The position numbers were made by a program, and so were the translations under genes. A stretch of DNA of 11,207 nucleotides from Pelagophyceae sp. CCMP2097 (Eukaryota; Sar; Pelagophyceae). Positions within the stretch are counted from its first letter, which is position 1, and every line of letters begins with the position of its first letter. The stretch is taken from the NCBI GenBank assembly GCA_026770575.1, contig MU657424.1, positions 35,805 to 47,011 on the forward strand. The letters are read 5' to 3'. The notes under the pieces were generated by a model. The model was not told the origin of the DNA and did no database searches. It was given only the letters and a program-made list of their open reading frames with translations. Positions 1 to 7,588 of this stretch are shown here, in pieces.

Positions 1-44
1 ACGTCCAGCCTTACGCTGCGTCGCGTCCGCCGGCATCTCGGTCT

Positions 45-520
45 TCACCGCGTCGTGGTGCTGCACCTCCTCCTGCTGCTGCTTGCTGGTCGCAGCCGGC
101 TGGTGCCGGCTGGAGCCGGCTGAAGCTGCGATGCTCCCCCTTGCTCCGTTTGCAGACGCGCGTCGACTTCCAAGTCGATGGCCGCCACCAACTCGTAACG
201 CGCGTCGACTTCCAAGTCGACGTCCGCCACCAGCTCGCAACACGCGTCAACTTGGACGCAGCCGGCTACAGCCGGTCGCAGTCGGCTGGAGCCGGCTGGA
301 GCCGGCTGAAGCTGCCCTTGCTCCGTTTGCAGACGCGCGTCGACTTCCAAGTCGACGGCCGCCACCATCTCGCAACGCGCGTCGACTTCCAAGTCGACGT
401 CCGCCACCAGTCCGCAACACGCGTCAACTTCTAAGTTGACGGCCGCAACAAAATCCGAAAGTGATGAATTGCCATTTCCGGGGCTTGAACCCGGTTCCGA
501 CGAAACAATCGCCGATATTA
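45..520 (-). CDS. Possible repeat-protein exon (partial)
   Basis: On the minus strand a frame is open from about 520 to a TGA at 45-47. It is preceded at 521-531 by a pyrimidine-rich tract ending in CAG (ttttctttcag), which would make a good splice acceptor. The non-repetitive first part reads as a Ser/Gly-rich linker. It is followed by a 14-residue repeat of the form (A)VDLEVDAR-x-ELVA, interleaved with LQTEQG and a Gln/Pro/Ala segment. The repeat periods are 42 nt (14 codons) and about 177 nt (59 codons), both multiples of three, which favours translation. After the second LQTEQG block this frame stops. Another minus frame from about 110 to 1 looks more protein-like (Lys/Gln/Glu-rich, beginning ATSKQQQEEVQHHD), so a splice, a frameshift or a neighbouring exon is possible. 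I recognise no domain. It could equally be a non-coding minisatellite. Confidence 0.3.
103..444. repeat. Nested tandem repeat with near-palindromic subunits
   Basis: Two long units are offset by about 177 bp. Each consists of a 10-bp array (variants of GCCGGCTGGA, at 103-125 and 259-308) followed by three subunits spaced exactly 42 bp apart. The subunit core is the near-palindrome CGTCGACTTCCAAGTCGACG, at 161-180, 203-222, 338-357 and 380-399. A diverged copy at 422-441 reads CGTCAACTTCTAAGTTGACG, and a degenerate one starts near 245. Each core can form a 9-bp stem with a 2-nt centre. Confidence 0.85.
478..494 (-). other. tRNA T-arm-like (B-box-like) motif
   Basis: Read on the minus strand this is a perfect T-arm shape: stem CCGGG, seven-base loop TTCAAGC, stem CCCGG. 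It is followed by a segment ending GGCAATTC. No acceptor partner, anticodon arm or D-arm can be assembled around it, so this is not a functional tRNA. A related motif sits at about 10765-10795 in the opposite orientation, suggesting a tRNA-derived repeat (SINE-like) remnant. Confidence 0.35.
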
Positions 521-1436
521 CTGAAAGAAAACTTTTGACTATAACATTGCGGGGCTGTACAATATAAGGGGGGTCTGAAAAGGGCCTTCCGAGTCCCAGA
601 TTATTCTCAGAACCTTCCGGAACCTAGCCGCCCCTGCTTTCCCCCAGCGAAGCGCGGAAGAAAGCCGAAGGCCGAGTAACATTGTTATTATTCTGGTGGA
701 TTTACCATTCAGTTCCAAAGTGCTATAATCGGTTCCGTCAGTCATATGTCTCTCGGTTTAATTTTGAGAGTGTGAGCGCAATCGATCTCCGATAGTTCCG
801 TCGCCTCGGAACTGGTGTCGGGTGCCCATGAACTAGCTTCTACAAAAGACTGTTTGTTCCCCCGACTCCTGTTGCCGGCGCGCGAAGCATTTCTTGCTCC
901 GCGCGTTTCCCTTGATCGGGCCTTTATCGGTTCATAGCCAACCGTTTTCGTCGCTTCTTGGGGCCATCGATCCGCACTGAGGTCCGTCGTCCGCGCGGGC
1001 AACGTCGCTTCCGCGTGCGCCCGCGCGCCCCGTTGTCATATACAAAGGCTTCCTTCATCACAGACGAGTGCTGTTTTTTCAGTCCGTTGGACGGCCGTTA
1101 AAGGTCAAGCTAGGGCTCTATATACACTTTTGAACCCGGGCATCGTCTCAAATCGCGCATTTTTGAAGCGATTTCCTCAAGGTGCAGGGTGAATGTGTAA
1201 ATAAGAAAATGGCCAAAGGCAACATTTTGCCTTTGCCTTTTAAGATAACCGAGAGGATATGCCCGAAAAGGGGGGTTAATAACGTTTTGGAGCCCATTTT
1301 TAAGATAACAGACCCTCAGGCCGCTTTTGCCTTTAGATAAAATCCATTACCTTACTCACACATACACCCTGTAGACCAGTTCGATCCCCGTTGACGAAGA
1401 AAAAAAAATGCCGACTTAATTCTTTTCAATCTTTTT
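521..1436. other. AT-richer intergenic stretch, no gene seen
   Basis: No open frame here has recognisable protein features. The stretch contains a 9-bp perfect hairpin at 1214-1235 (stem CAAAGGCAA, loop CATT), several A and T runs, and the first copy of a short direct repeat near 1161. A B-box-like TTCGATCCCCG at 1380-1390 has no tRNA around it. It is probably old transposon-derived or intergenic sequence. Confidence 0.5.
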
Positions 1437-1455
1437 TTGAAGCGTTTTCCTCAAG
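1161..1455 (+). repeat. Short direct repeat pair about 273 bp apart
   Basis: TTTTGAAGCGATTTCCTCAA near 1161-1180 recurs near 1434-1453 with one difference (TTTTGAAGCGTTTTCCTCAA). The interval contains the 1214-1235 hairpin. The pair could be the edges of a small element or a duplicated target, but no inverted ends accompany it. Confidence 0.45.
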
Positions 1456-2560
1456 CGCGACGCGAAGGGGGGGTCCCGGGGGGGGGCGGTAGCGAACGCG
1501 CGAAAGAGTCCGATATCCGATACTCACTCTATAGGCCAATCGGACGCGGGCACCCGTGCATCCTGTGTTCCAAAAAAGGAAAAGGATCTTACAATTATAC
1601 GGTCCAGAATCCGATTCTCGTCCTCGGTAAAGTTGCTCCGGCGCACCCCCCGACCTCCCCTCCGTGCTCGACGCCTGACAGTTGATGAACGCAGAGCCGC
1701 ATCATTAGAGAGCTTCGGCCCAAATGAATATCCTATCGGATTCGTACCCTATCGTATCCATCGGACAAGATCAAACTCATATCCTATCGAACTGATCTGC
1801 ATATTTTGGAGACGACGACGTTGTCTTATGGAGGGGTCAAGGATATCGGTCAGTTCTCGTCGGAACGAGGTGCTGAATGGCCCTTTCGACGCGCCTTGGT
1901 CCCGCAGGGCCGGCCCGCACTTTGTTTTGCGTTATGGCTACCCCTTGGGCAGCAGCGACGTGGCATCGGAGGGCGCGTGAGGAGCATGTGTTCGGGCCCT
2001 TGCGGGACCCGCGGCGCGCCGGCAACCGGCGGGAACTGCGCGCAGGCGCCCGCAACCAACCCGGCAGTGCCCGGAACCGGCCGCGACAGCGCATCGCGGG
2101 TGGGTACGAACTCGAACACAAGTACCCAAAACGCCGATTCCGCTAGAGTCGACACACCATGCGGAAAATCGACAGGCGCCTGCGCATGGGCTCGTTGACT
2201 GCGCACCATCGATTCCGGGACGGGAGTCGGCTGGGGTGCCTCGGAAATGCCCTCGGGCCAAATCCGTACCTAGATCACGGGTGTTTCAAGCGGTAATCAG
2301 CAGATCAAAATAAGCCGAAAACACAGGCTTTAGTGTGCCTTTGAGTAATTAATAAACTCCTTTTCGGGTACTTATTGAGATAATGTGGCGATTTGAAAAC
2401 GAACGATGGGGCGTACTCTAGGACGCGCTTTTGGATGATTACGCTCGCAACTGCTCTGGAATTCGGAGGCATGGCGCTGGCAACGCACATGCCCATCTTC
2501 TTGCCTCTTTAGAGGCATTTATTCGCTTTTTAAACGAAGCACCCTCACGGGAATGATGAG
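1437..2560. other. No convincing gene; mixed composition
   Basis: 1465-1490 is a G-rich tract resembling the G-runs of the 4713-5340 array. 1700-1800 has several variants of ATATCCTATCG. 1860-2250 is GC-rich with overlapping open frames on both strands. None of these shows a domain, a conserved motif or intron junctions comparable with the genes at 5968-9099, so I treat them as chance openings in GC-rich DNA. 2290-2560 is AT-richer and holds nothing I recognise. Confidence 0.45.
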
Positions 2561-2684
2561 TCTCTTGATAAAATGTCCGAATGGCCAGTCTCCTATGTAT
2601 CGCGCGACTCGAGGAGGTCCATGACCACCTCCCAGCGCCCGAGAAGACTGGGCATTCGACCATGTCAACCCTCCCAGTCGCCCA

Positions 2685-2870
2685 CAGATTTGAAAATAAG
2701 GCCGCTGGTCTTCAGGGACATGTAGGACGTCTCGGACCGATCTTTTCAACGGCACGGAGGCGAGACGCGGTGCGCGCACGGCGCCTTCGTCATCGCTCCC
2801 TGAACCGACCCCGCCAGCGCGCACACGAAAAGGCATAAGGCCAACATAGATCGCTATAGATTCAAATCTG
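2685..2870. mobile_element. Possible small insertion with 10-bp inverted ends
   Basis: CAGATTTGAA at 2685-2694 is the exact reverse complement of TTCAAATCTG at 2861-2870. The enclosed 186 bp corresponds to most of the sequence missing from the inverted copy at 3909-4072, where the flanking blocks are only about 7 nt apart. No clear target duplication was found and the ends partly overlap conserved repeat sequence, so the boundaries are uncertain. Confidence 0.3.
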
Positions 2871-2915
2871 GGATTTGCTGGATGTCGATTTTCCTTATTT
2901 GGCACAGCCGCAAGA

Positions 2916-2952
2916 TACGAGTTTGATTTGGGACCGCGAAATCAAACTCGTA
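2916..2952. repeat. 14-bp perfect inverted repeat (hairpin)
   Basis: TACGAGTTTGATTT at 2916-2929 pairs perfectly with AAATCAAACTCGTA at 2939-2952, leaving a 9-nt loop. It lies inside the second interruption of the 2561-3215 repeat and may be a terminal or regulatory hairpin of an inserted element. Confidence 0.6.
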
Positions 2953-3107
2953 CGTGGCTCCGTTGGACTGAAAGTACAGGCAAATTATATATATCAACGG
3001 GCTTTTAACGGGGCTTTATTTGATAGGGTATCAATTCGATGGGGTATCAATTTGAGCTGAAGCTCTCTAGGAATCTTGGGAATTGTATTCTCCAATTCCA
3101 AAAAAAA

Positions 3108-3135
3108 ATCCACCAGCCCCGAAGCCCGGCGACCC
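3108..3135 (+). repeat. Solo terminus of the 5538 dispersed repeat family
   Basis: This short block (core AGCCCCGAAGCCCGGCGACC) matches the end of the dispersed repeat at 5538-5706 and its inverted copy at 11038-11206. In all three places homology ends at GACCC and is followed by A/T-rich, non-matching sequence, which suggests a defined element end. Confidence 0.55.
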
Positions 3136-3215
3136 TATTACTAGCACCAAAGGCCCAGCGCGATGACTTTAAGAGAGCTTTTTTTTAGAATGTTGGCTGC
3201 CCGGGCCGCGGTGTT

Positions 3216-3497
3216 GCGCTTCTTAATTCGCTGGGAGGTTGATGCATCTCTTGGGTAGTTTTGGGCGTAGAATCGCGTGGCGAGCTTTTATTTTTTTATT
3301 CGGCCGCGTCTAGGCCATTTGAGGTCGGTATCTCTTCAGGCTTGGCGCCCACGAAGAAACTAAGTAGCCAGGCGGACTCAGCAACGAAAACTGTGTCGAT
3401 AATGTATAAGAATCCCAGCCGTCGCCACCTCCCCGCCGCCTACAGTGTCGTCAAAAGGTGTTATTATTGAAAACTACGTACATTTTAGCTTTCTTCT
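3216..3497. other. Short intergenic stretch, nothing recognised
   Basis: This contains only short open frames and T-runs. No domain, RNA gene or well-formed repeat is visible, apart from the edge of the fold-back element that starts at 3498. Confidence 0.4.
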
Positions 3498-3616
3498 CTG
3501 ATATCCAAAACACGTCCCATCGACGGATTCGGGGAGATCAGGCCCTGATTTCCCCGAATCCGTCGATGGGCCCTGATCTCCCCGAATCCGTCGATGGGAC
3601 GTGTTTTGGATATCAG
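3498..3616. repeat. Fold-back element with 45-bp perfect arms
   Basis: Arms 3498-3542 and 3572-3616 are exact reverse complements over 45 bp. The 29-nt spacer (3543-3571) is itself a third, 27-nt copy of the inner arm sequence with one mismatch (3544-3570 against 3572-3598). Weaker inverted similarity continues outward (3481-3497 against about 3621-3637). A transcript of either strand would form a long, nearly perfect double-stranded hairpin. Confidence 0.9.
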
Positions 3617-3796
3617 GGGGGAGAACTCTAAAATCACTCTGAGGATAAGATTTATTTAGCTCCTGCTTTAGCTTGTTTTTGCAAGCCTTTGAGATTCCGC
3701 GTCCTCTGCAGCCCCAAGTCGGGCGCCGGTGACGCAGCCGCTTTGGCAGGGCCCAGCCTAGCCCCGGACCTGCCCTGTAAGCCCCCAAACACGCTC

Positions 3797-3814
3797 GGGG
3801 GGGGGGGGGGGGGG
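3797..3814 (+). repeat. Run of 18 G
   Basis: This is an uninterrupted mononucleotide tract within degenerate repeat DNA. Such tracts can form G-quadruplex structures and are prone to length errors in replication and sequencing, so the exact length should be treated with caution. Confidence 0.95.
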
Positions 3815-3839
3815 TGCGCAATCGAAAGGCCCTGGATCG

Positions 3840-4072
3840 TTGCAACTGCCAACATTCTAAAAAACGCTCTCTTAATAAACACCCACGACTCTTCTTTTGA
3901 CTCTCAAGGGGCCGCCACACGGCTGATCCAAACAAGGAAAAACGGTAACCAACAAATCCCAGGCTCGAAATGGTCAATTGCCTCCTATTCTCGGGCGCTA
4001 GGAGGTGGCCACGGACCTCCCCGAGGCGCGTGACACTGAGAATAGGAAGCATTCGGACATTTTATCAAGAGA
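3840..4072 (-). repeat. Degenerate dispersed repeat, minus-strand copy
   Basis: Read on the minus strand from 4072, this matches the plus-strand copy beginning at 2561: TCTCTTGATAAAATGTCCGA first, then a GGAGGTCC...CCACCTC segment, a CTGGGATTTG block, and a block starting AAGAGAGC that contains TAGAATGTTGGC. It looks like the less interrupted version. The minus frame is open over much of 3474-4052, but there is no recognisable domain and the frame also runs through the G-run and the fold-back element, so I do not call a gene. Confidence 0.6.
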
Positions 4073-4074
4073 CT

Positions 4075-4712
4075 TGCCATTCCAGTGTAGGTGCTCGTCT
4101 GTAAAGAAGTTTATTCTGGGGGATAATGTAATGTAACACTAGCTCTCCACATGTATAATTGGTTATGCCAAACCGTGCCTTCTGAGCGCGAACTTCACAT
4201 TGCGCGCGCCGTCGGACTCCAACACACTCGGCCATTGGAAAGAGTTGGGCGCGTGGGTACAAACCACCTTATGTGAAACCGACAGCGCCGCCCAAGCTCC
4301 GTGGACCGCACGCCGCCAACTTTGAGGATTACACTTTTCCGTCCCTGCGGCCTTCCTCGCTCCGTAGCGCACCGTTTTCGACGCGCCCTGGCGCGATCGA
4401 CGCGCGCCGCCGCCGCGCGCTCGGCGCGACAAACGCGCCGCCGAAGCGCGCCGCCCTCCGCGCCGCGCGCCGCGAAAACAAATTCCGAGTCGAACTCGAA
4501 AAATTTCCGTGATAGCCGAAACCCCCCAAAAAATGACACTCCGCGACCCGGGCACGGGTCCACAGACCGGTTTCGGGATTTTTAGAACACGCGTTGGCTA
4601 CTACTCGGTCGGTCCTAGGGCGTGGTGCATCAAACGTGGCGATATCGCGTTAGTTTTAGGGGAGTCGACCGTGTGGAACTCTGCTAATTTCCGTGATAGC
4701 CTATCGCGTTAG
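4075..4712. other. GC-rich intergenic stretch, no gene supported
   Basis: 4290-4500 is very GC-rich with long open frames in several phases on both strands, rich in Arg and Ala, as expected by chance from such composition. A 16-bp direct repeat AATTTCCGTGATAGCC occurs at 4502-4517 and 4686-4701. A partial repeat beginning TATCGCGTTAGTT occurs near 4643 and 4703, the second copy leading into the tandem array at 4713. A diverged GGCTATCACGG motif links this region to the dispersed repeat near 5565. Confidence 0.45.
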
Positions 4713-5340
4713 TTAAAGGGGGGTCCGGGGGGTCTCCCCCCGGCACCCGCGAGAGTCCGGGGCCTGCTGCGTTTCCAAGCGGCGCGCCTCCGCGGGCGAG
4801 GGACCGACAGCGCAGCGAGCCAAAGCCGGTGTCACATTTCTCAAGCGATAGGGCAAGCGAGGATTTGATGAAAACGGGTAAGAAGTTAAAGGGGGGGGTT
4901 CCGGGGGGTCTCCTCCCGGCACCCGACACAGTCCGGCGCCGACGCGCTCCCCGGCGCCCGCGAGAGTCCGGGCTCGGCACTCCCCCAAGCGGCGCGCCGA
5001 AACGTGCGATCGAATGTCTCACAGAGCGCAGTGGGCCCTTAGCAAGCGTGGATTTGATGAATGCGGGTAATAAGTTACAGGGGGGGTCCGGGGGGTCTCC
5101 TTCCGGCACCCGCGACAGTCCGGCACCGACGCGCTCCCAAGCGGCGCGCCTCGCCGGCCTCGCCGATAATTAGCAAGCCGACGATTTGAAAGCGGGTAAG
5201 AAGTTTAAGGGGGGCGGTCCGGGGGGTCTCCCCCCGGCGCCCGCGAGAGTCCGGGCCCGGCACGCCCCCAACCGGCGCGCCGAAACGTGCGATCGAATGT
5301 CTCACAGAGCGTAGCGAGCCCTTCAGCGGGCGTCACGTTT
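4713..5340. repeat. Four-copy GC-rich tandem array
   Basis: Units begin at about 4713, 4886, 5075 and 5204 with TTAAA/TTACA/TTTAA followed by a G-run, TCCGGGGGGTCTCC, a CCGGC(A/G)CCCGCGAGAGTCCGG-type segment and AAGCGGCGCGCC. The first three units continue to a GGATTTGATGAA...CGGGTAA junction. Spacings are about 173, 189 and 129 bp, and the last unit is truncated near 5340. Long segments are shared only between some copies (for example CGAAACGTGCGATCGAATGT in the second and fourth). Open frames run through the array on both strands, but the unit lengths are not consistently multiples of three, so coding is unlikely. Confidence 0.85.
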
Positions 5341-5537
5341 GAGGAGCAGAGCGACGAGGCCAACGGATGGCGGAGTCCAACGGACGCCGCCAGGCCCTCG
5401 TTGGACAGAGCTGTCCGTTGGTGACTTCAACACGACGGGAGGGTGGCTTACGCGACGCGTGTCGTGCACGAGCAGGGCGTGGACGAGCACAGTCAGACAA
5501 GGAGCCACATAAATCAACTCGACGGGATGGGGAAAGC
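5341..5537. other. Spacer with short palindromes
   Basis: CCAACGGA occurs at 5360-5367 and 5377-5384 and inverted at 5414-5421. The palindrome GTCCAACGGAC near 5375-5385 is matched in reverse complement by GTCCGTTGGAC near 1082. A plus frame opens here into the dispersed repeat at 5538, but its coding status is doubtful. Confidence 0.35.
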
Positions 5538-5706
5538 AAACCACTTGATCGAAGAGGGGGGCTTCGACTATCACGGTGCGCACGACCCGTCGGAGTTACC
5601 CTTTGCCACTGCCCACTCGTTCCAGTACACGCGCCAGCAACAACGCACCATCCGCATATCCCGTGCCGACTTTCCAGTATCCACTAGCCCCGAAGCCCAG
5701 CGACCC
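5538..5706 (+). repeat. Dispersed repeat, left copy
   Basis: About 169 bp are roughly 94% identical by eye to the reverse complement of 11038-11206, with about ten substitutions and no indels in the body. Both copies keep one open frame with the peptide HDPSELPFATAHSFQYTRQQ. However, most substitutions change the amino acid, so there is no sign of purifying selection. The homology ends at GACCC here, at 11038 and at 3135. The left edge may extend further, because the other copy is cut by the window end. Confidence 0.85.
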
Positions 5707-5967
5707 ATATTAATTACCCAAAGGAGTCTGTCTGCTCAATTAAGCTGTATTTTCGGCTTTGTTTACTGCTTGATTACTGTTGGTTCAGCATTGGCCACCT
5801 CAATGGATACCTTGAGAAGCGCGGCGCGGGCGCGTGGGGAAAGCCGGTTGTAAAGTTTCCCCTCCATTTAAGAAGTTGAATCGCCCAGCAACTGCGGACG
5901 GTGGCGCATCTGTTCGCGGACCGAGGCGGCAGGTTGCGCTCGGGCGACTTTGGGGAGGCGGCCCTTG

Positions 5968-7588
5968 CTACGCGGGCTCGTTCGTCTTTCGGACGATCCA
6001 CGGGTGCTTGGCCACGTCGACGAGGGAGAGGCGGTCCTTGGGCTCCTTGGCGAGGAGCCGCGTGATGATGTCGCGCGCGCCGGCGGAGACAAAGTCGGGG
6101 AAGTGGATGTCGACTCGGCTGATGCGCTTGAACGTCGCCTTCTTCCCCGGCGCGTCAAACGGCGGCTCGCCGACCTGAAGACGCGCGTCAGCGGCGAGCC
6201 GCGAGGGGCACGCGGCGATGAAGGGGCGCGGGGACTCACGAGGAACTCGTAGCACAGGACGCCAAGGGACCAGAGGTCGACCTTTTCGTCATAGCCTTTG
6301 ACCTCGACCATCTCGGGTGGCAGGTAGTCGAGCGTGCCGCAAAACGTCTCGCGCCGTAAGCTCGGCGCGTGCACCGACCTTAGACCCACGCGTGCGTCGC
6401 GCGGACTTCGAAACGAGGGGTCGGCCGCGAAAAAACGCACCAGCCAAAGTCGGCGATCTTGAGCTCGCCGTTGAGCCCCAGGAGCAGGTTCTCCGGCTTA
6501 ATGTCGCGGTGGATCACGTGCTTTCGGTGGCAGTACCTGCGGGGCCGACGGTATGCGGTCCGTTTGAGGCGGTCCGTCACATGGACGCTGGGCCGTGCTC
6601 GAGGGCGTGGCTCATCTCGAGGATGTACTTGGCCGTCTCGCGCTCGGAGAAGCGGCCCTTGGCCGTCAGTCGCTTGTACAGCTCGCCGCCGGGCGCGTAC
6701 TCGAGGATGAGGTAGATGCGCTTCTCGTCCCAAAAGTAGCCGTACATCCGGAGAATGTTCTTGTGGACCAGGTGCGTCTGGATCTCAATCTCGCGCCGCA
6801 GCTGGTGCTCCACGCCGTTCTTCTCCAGCTGGCTCTTTCGCAGCACCTGAGGGGTCGAGATTCAAGAAAGCAACTCCTCGTCTTGCGTCCATCCGACAGA
6901 CAGCCACCCACCTTGAGCGCGACGATGAACTTGTCCTTGCGTGTTCGCGCGAGGTAGACGCGGCCTGACGAGGCGACAATTGACGTGGGAAAATGCGCAT
7001 CTTTCCGATGGATTGCTGTTGGAACAGGCCCTCACCAAATTTGCCGTTGCCGAGAGGTCGTCCGACTTCGAAGTCGTTGAGCGTCAATCGCATGTGCCTG
7101 AGGACAAGCACAGGTCGGCACGCCGTATGCTTGCGCCAATTGTACGAGATGACGGGGACGCACTGCGGAAACGGCGTCTCGTCCTCGTTGACGGCAGCAT
7201 TTTCATCGAGCGGCTTCAGTCCCGATTCTTGCAGCGGCGACCCGCGCTGCGCCGAGTTGACAGGAACGCGGAGCGCGCTGCCGATCCGCGAAGCGGACGT
7301 CATCTGCGCAGAGCGAATTAGTCGCAACGCTTTTCCTCGTCGAGCGACGACGGTTCATGAGACAAAGTACGTACCGGTTTCGACTTGCCGTACTCGCGCG
7401 GAGTCGAGGCGGCGTCGACGAGCGGCTGGAAGGTCTTCGAGGGCCCCGCTTCGTCGTCTTCTACGTGTTTTAAGGTGAGTCAGTAAAACATAACGGGGTC
7501 CATTAAAAGGATAGAGGTTATCACTACCTCGAGGGGCGTTGCGCGCCGCGTCGCCCGCGCCCAGGCCCGTCGTGAACTTGGACAGCAT
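5968..7588 (-). CDS. AURK: Aurora-family Ser/Thr protein kinase, nine exons
   Basis: This is a mitotic kinase expected at centrosomes, spindle or chromosomes. Exons (in transcription order): 7588-7528, 7460-7375, 7303-7164, 7097-7036, 6964-6912, 6846-6599, 6536-6441, 6378-6240, 6174-5968. They total 1092 nt and encode 363 aa. The eight introns are 62-71 nt and preserve frame throughout. Seven are GT-AG; 6598-6537 appears to be GC-AG. Visible motifs: Gly-loop LGNGKFG 111-117, catalytic Lys134, alpha-C Glu153, hinge [10 protein letters not shown] 182-191, HRD 226-228, DFG 246-248, activation loop [15 protein letters not shown] 257-271 with Thr260 at the Aurora phospho-site, and DLW 283-285. [10 protein letters not shown] is an Aurora signature. 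Gly170 matches the Aurora A-type residue, while PGGELY is B-like. The N-terminal roughly 96 residues are low-complexity and the C-terminal tail is very short. The ATG at 7588 is chosen because the conserved frame is spliced from it; an in-frame ATG 81 nt upstream is possible. It lies 339 bp downstream of the gene ending at 7928. Confidence 0.95.
6537..6598 (-). other. Probable GC-AG intron in the kinase gene
   Basis: Using donor GA|GCACGG and acceptor CGCAG|GTAC joins the exons as [16 protein letters not shown], exactly the Aurora/kinase pattern before the HRD motif. The only in-frame GT alternative (donor at 6586, GTCCAT) would insert His-Gly-Pro-Ala into this conserved segment and has a poor donor. 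The 62-nt length matches the other seven introns. Confidence 0.65.

Larger units (their letters stand above)
2561..3215 (+). repeat. Degenerate dispersed repeat, plus-strand copy, interrupted
   Basis: Three blocks (2561-2661, 2866-2911 and 3171-3215) are collinear with the inverted copy at 3840-4072. The first block starts TCTCTTGATAAAATGTCCGA, identical to the other copy. The blocks are separated by about 205 bp and 260 bp of sequence that is short or absent in the other copy, so this copy appears to have received insertions. Short peptides from the two copies also resemble each other (ARLEEVHDHLPAPE here, TRLGEVRGHLLAPE there). This is likely a decayed mobile element; no protein family is recognisable. 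Confidence 0.6.

Noticed and set aside
471..550. A tRNA gene on the minus strand around the perfect T-arm-like motif
   Set aside because: No matching acceptor stem, anticodon arm or D-arm could be placed within normal distances, even allowing an intron.
1360..1400. tRNA suggested by the TTCGATCCCCG box
   Set aside because: There is no T-stem pairing, no upstream A-box and no acceptor partner.
1806..2261. Overlapping long open frames on both strands as a gene
   Set aside because: High GC content produces openings in several phases at once. No domain, no splice pattern and no repeat-free conserved motif favours any one of them.
3474..4052. 192-codon minus-strand open frame as a protein gene
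   Set aside because: It runs through the fold-back element, the 18-G run and a degenerate dispersed repeat, with no domain signal. The peptide likeness to 2581-2680 follows from the shared repeat.
4163..4563. Arg/Ala-rich open frames (minus strand, three phases)
   Set aside because: They are all open together because of extreme GC content, and the composition matches chance translation.
4684..5305. Repeat protein with GDPPDPP and FIKSSLA motifs encoded by the tandem array
   Set aside because: The unit lengths vary by amounts that do not keep one frame across all copies. The peptide likeness is explained by DNA repetition.
5443..5853. 136-codon plus-strand frame as a transposon protein
   Set aside because: Substitutions between the two repeat copies are mostly non-synonymous, and the frame runs on into unrelated sequence after the repeat ends.
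6537..6586. GT-AG alternative for the sixth kinase intron
   Set aside because: It would insert HGPA inside the conserved LxYCH segment and uses a poor donor. It is kept only as a fallback.
5950..7321. Plus-strand open frames opposite the kinase
   Set aside because: They are antisense shadows of GC-rich coding DNA. The minus strand carries an unambiguous kinase with matching splice sites.
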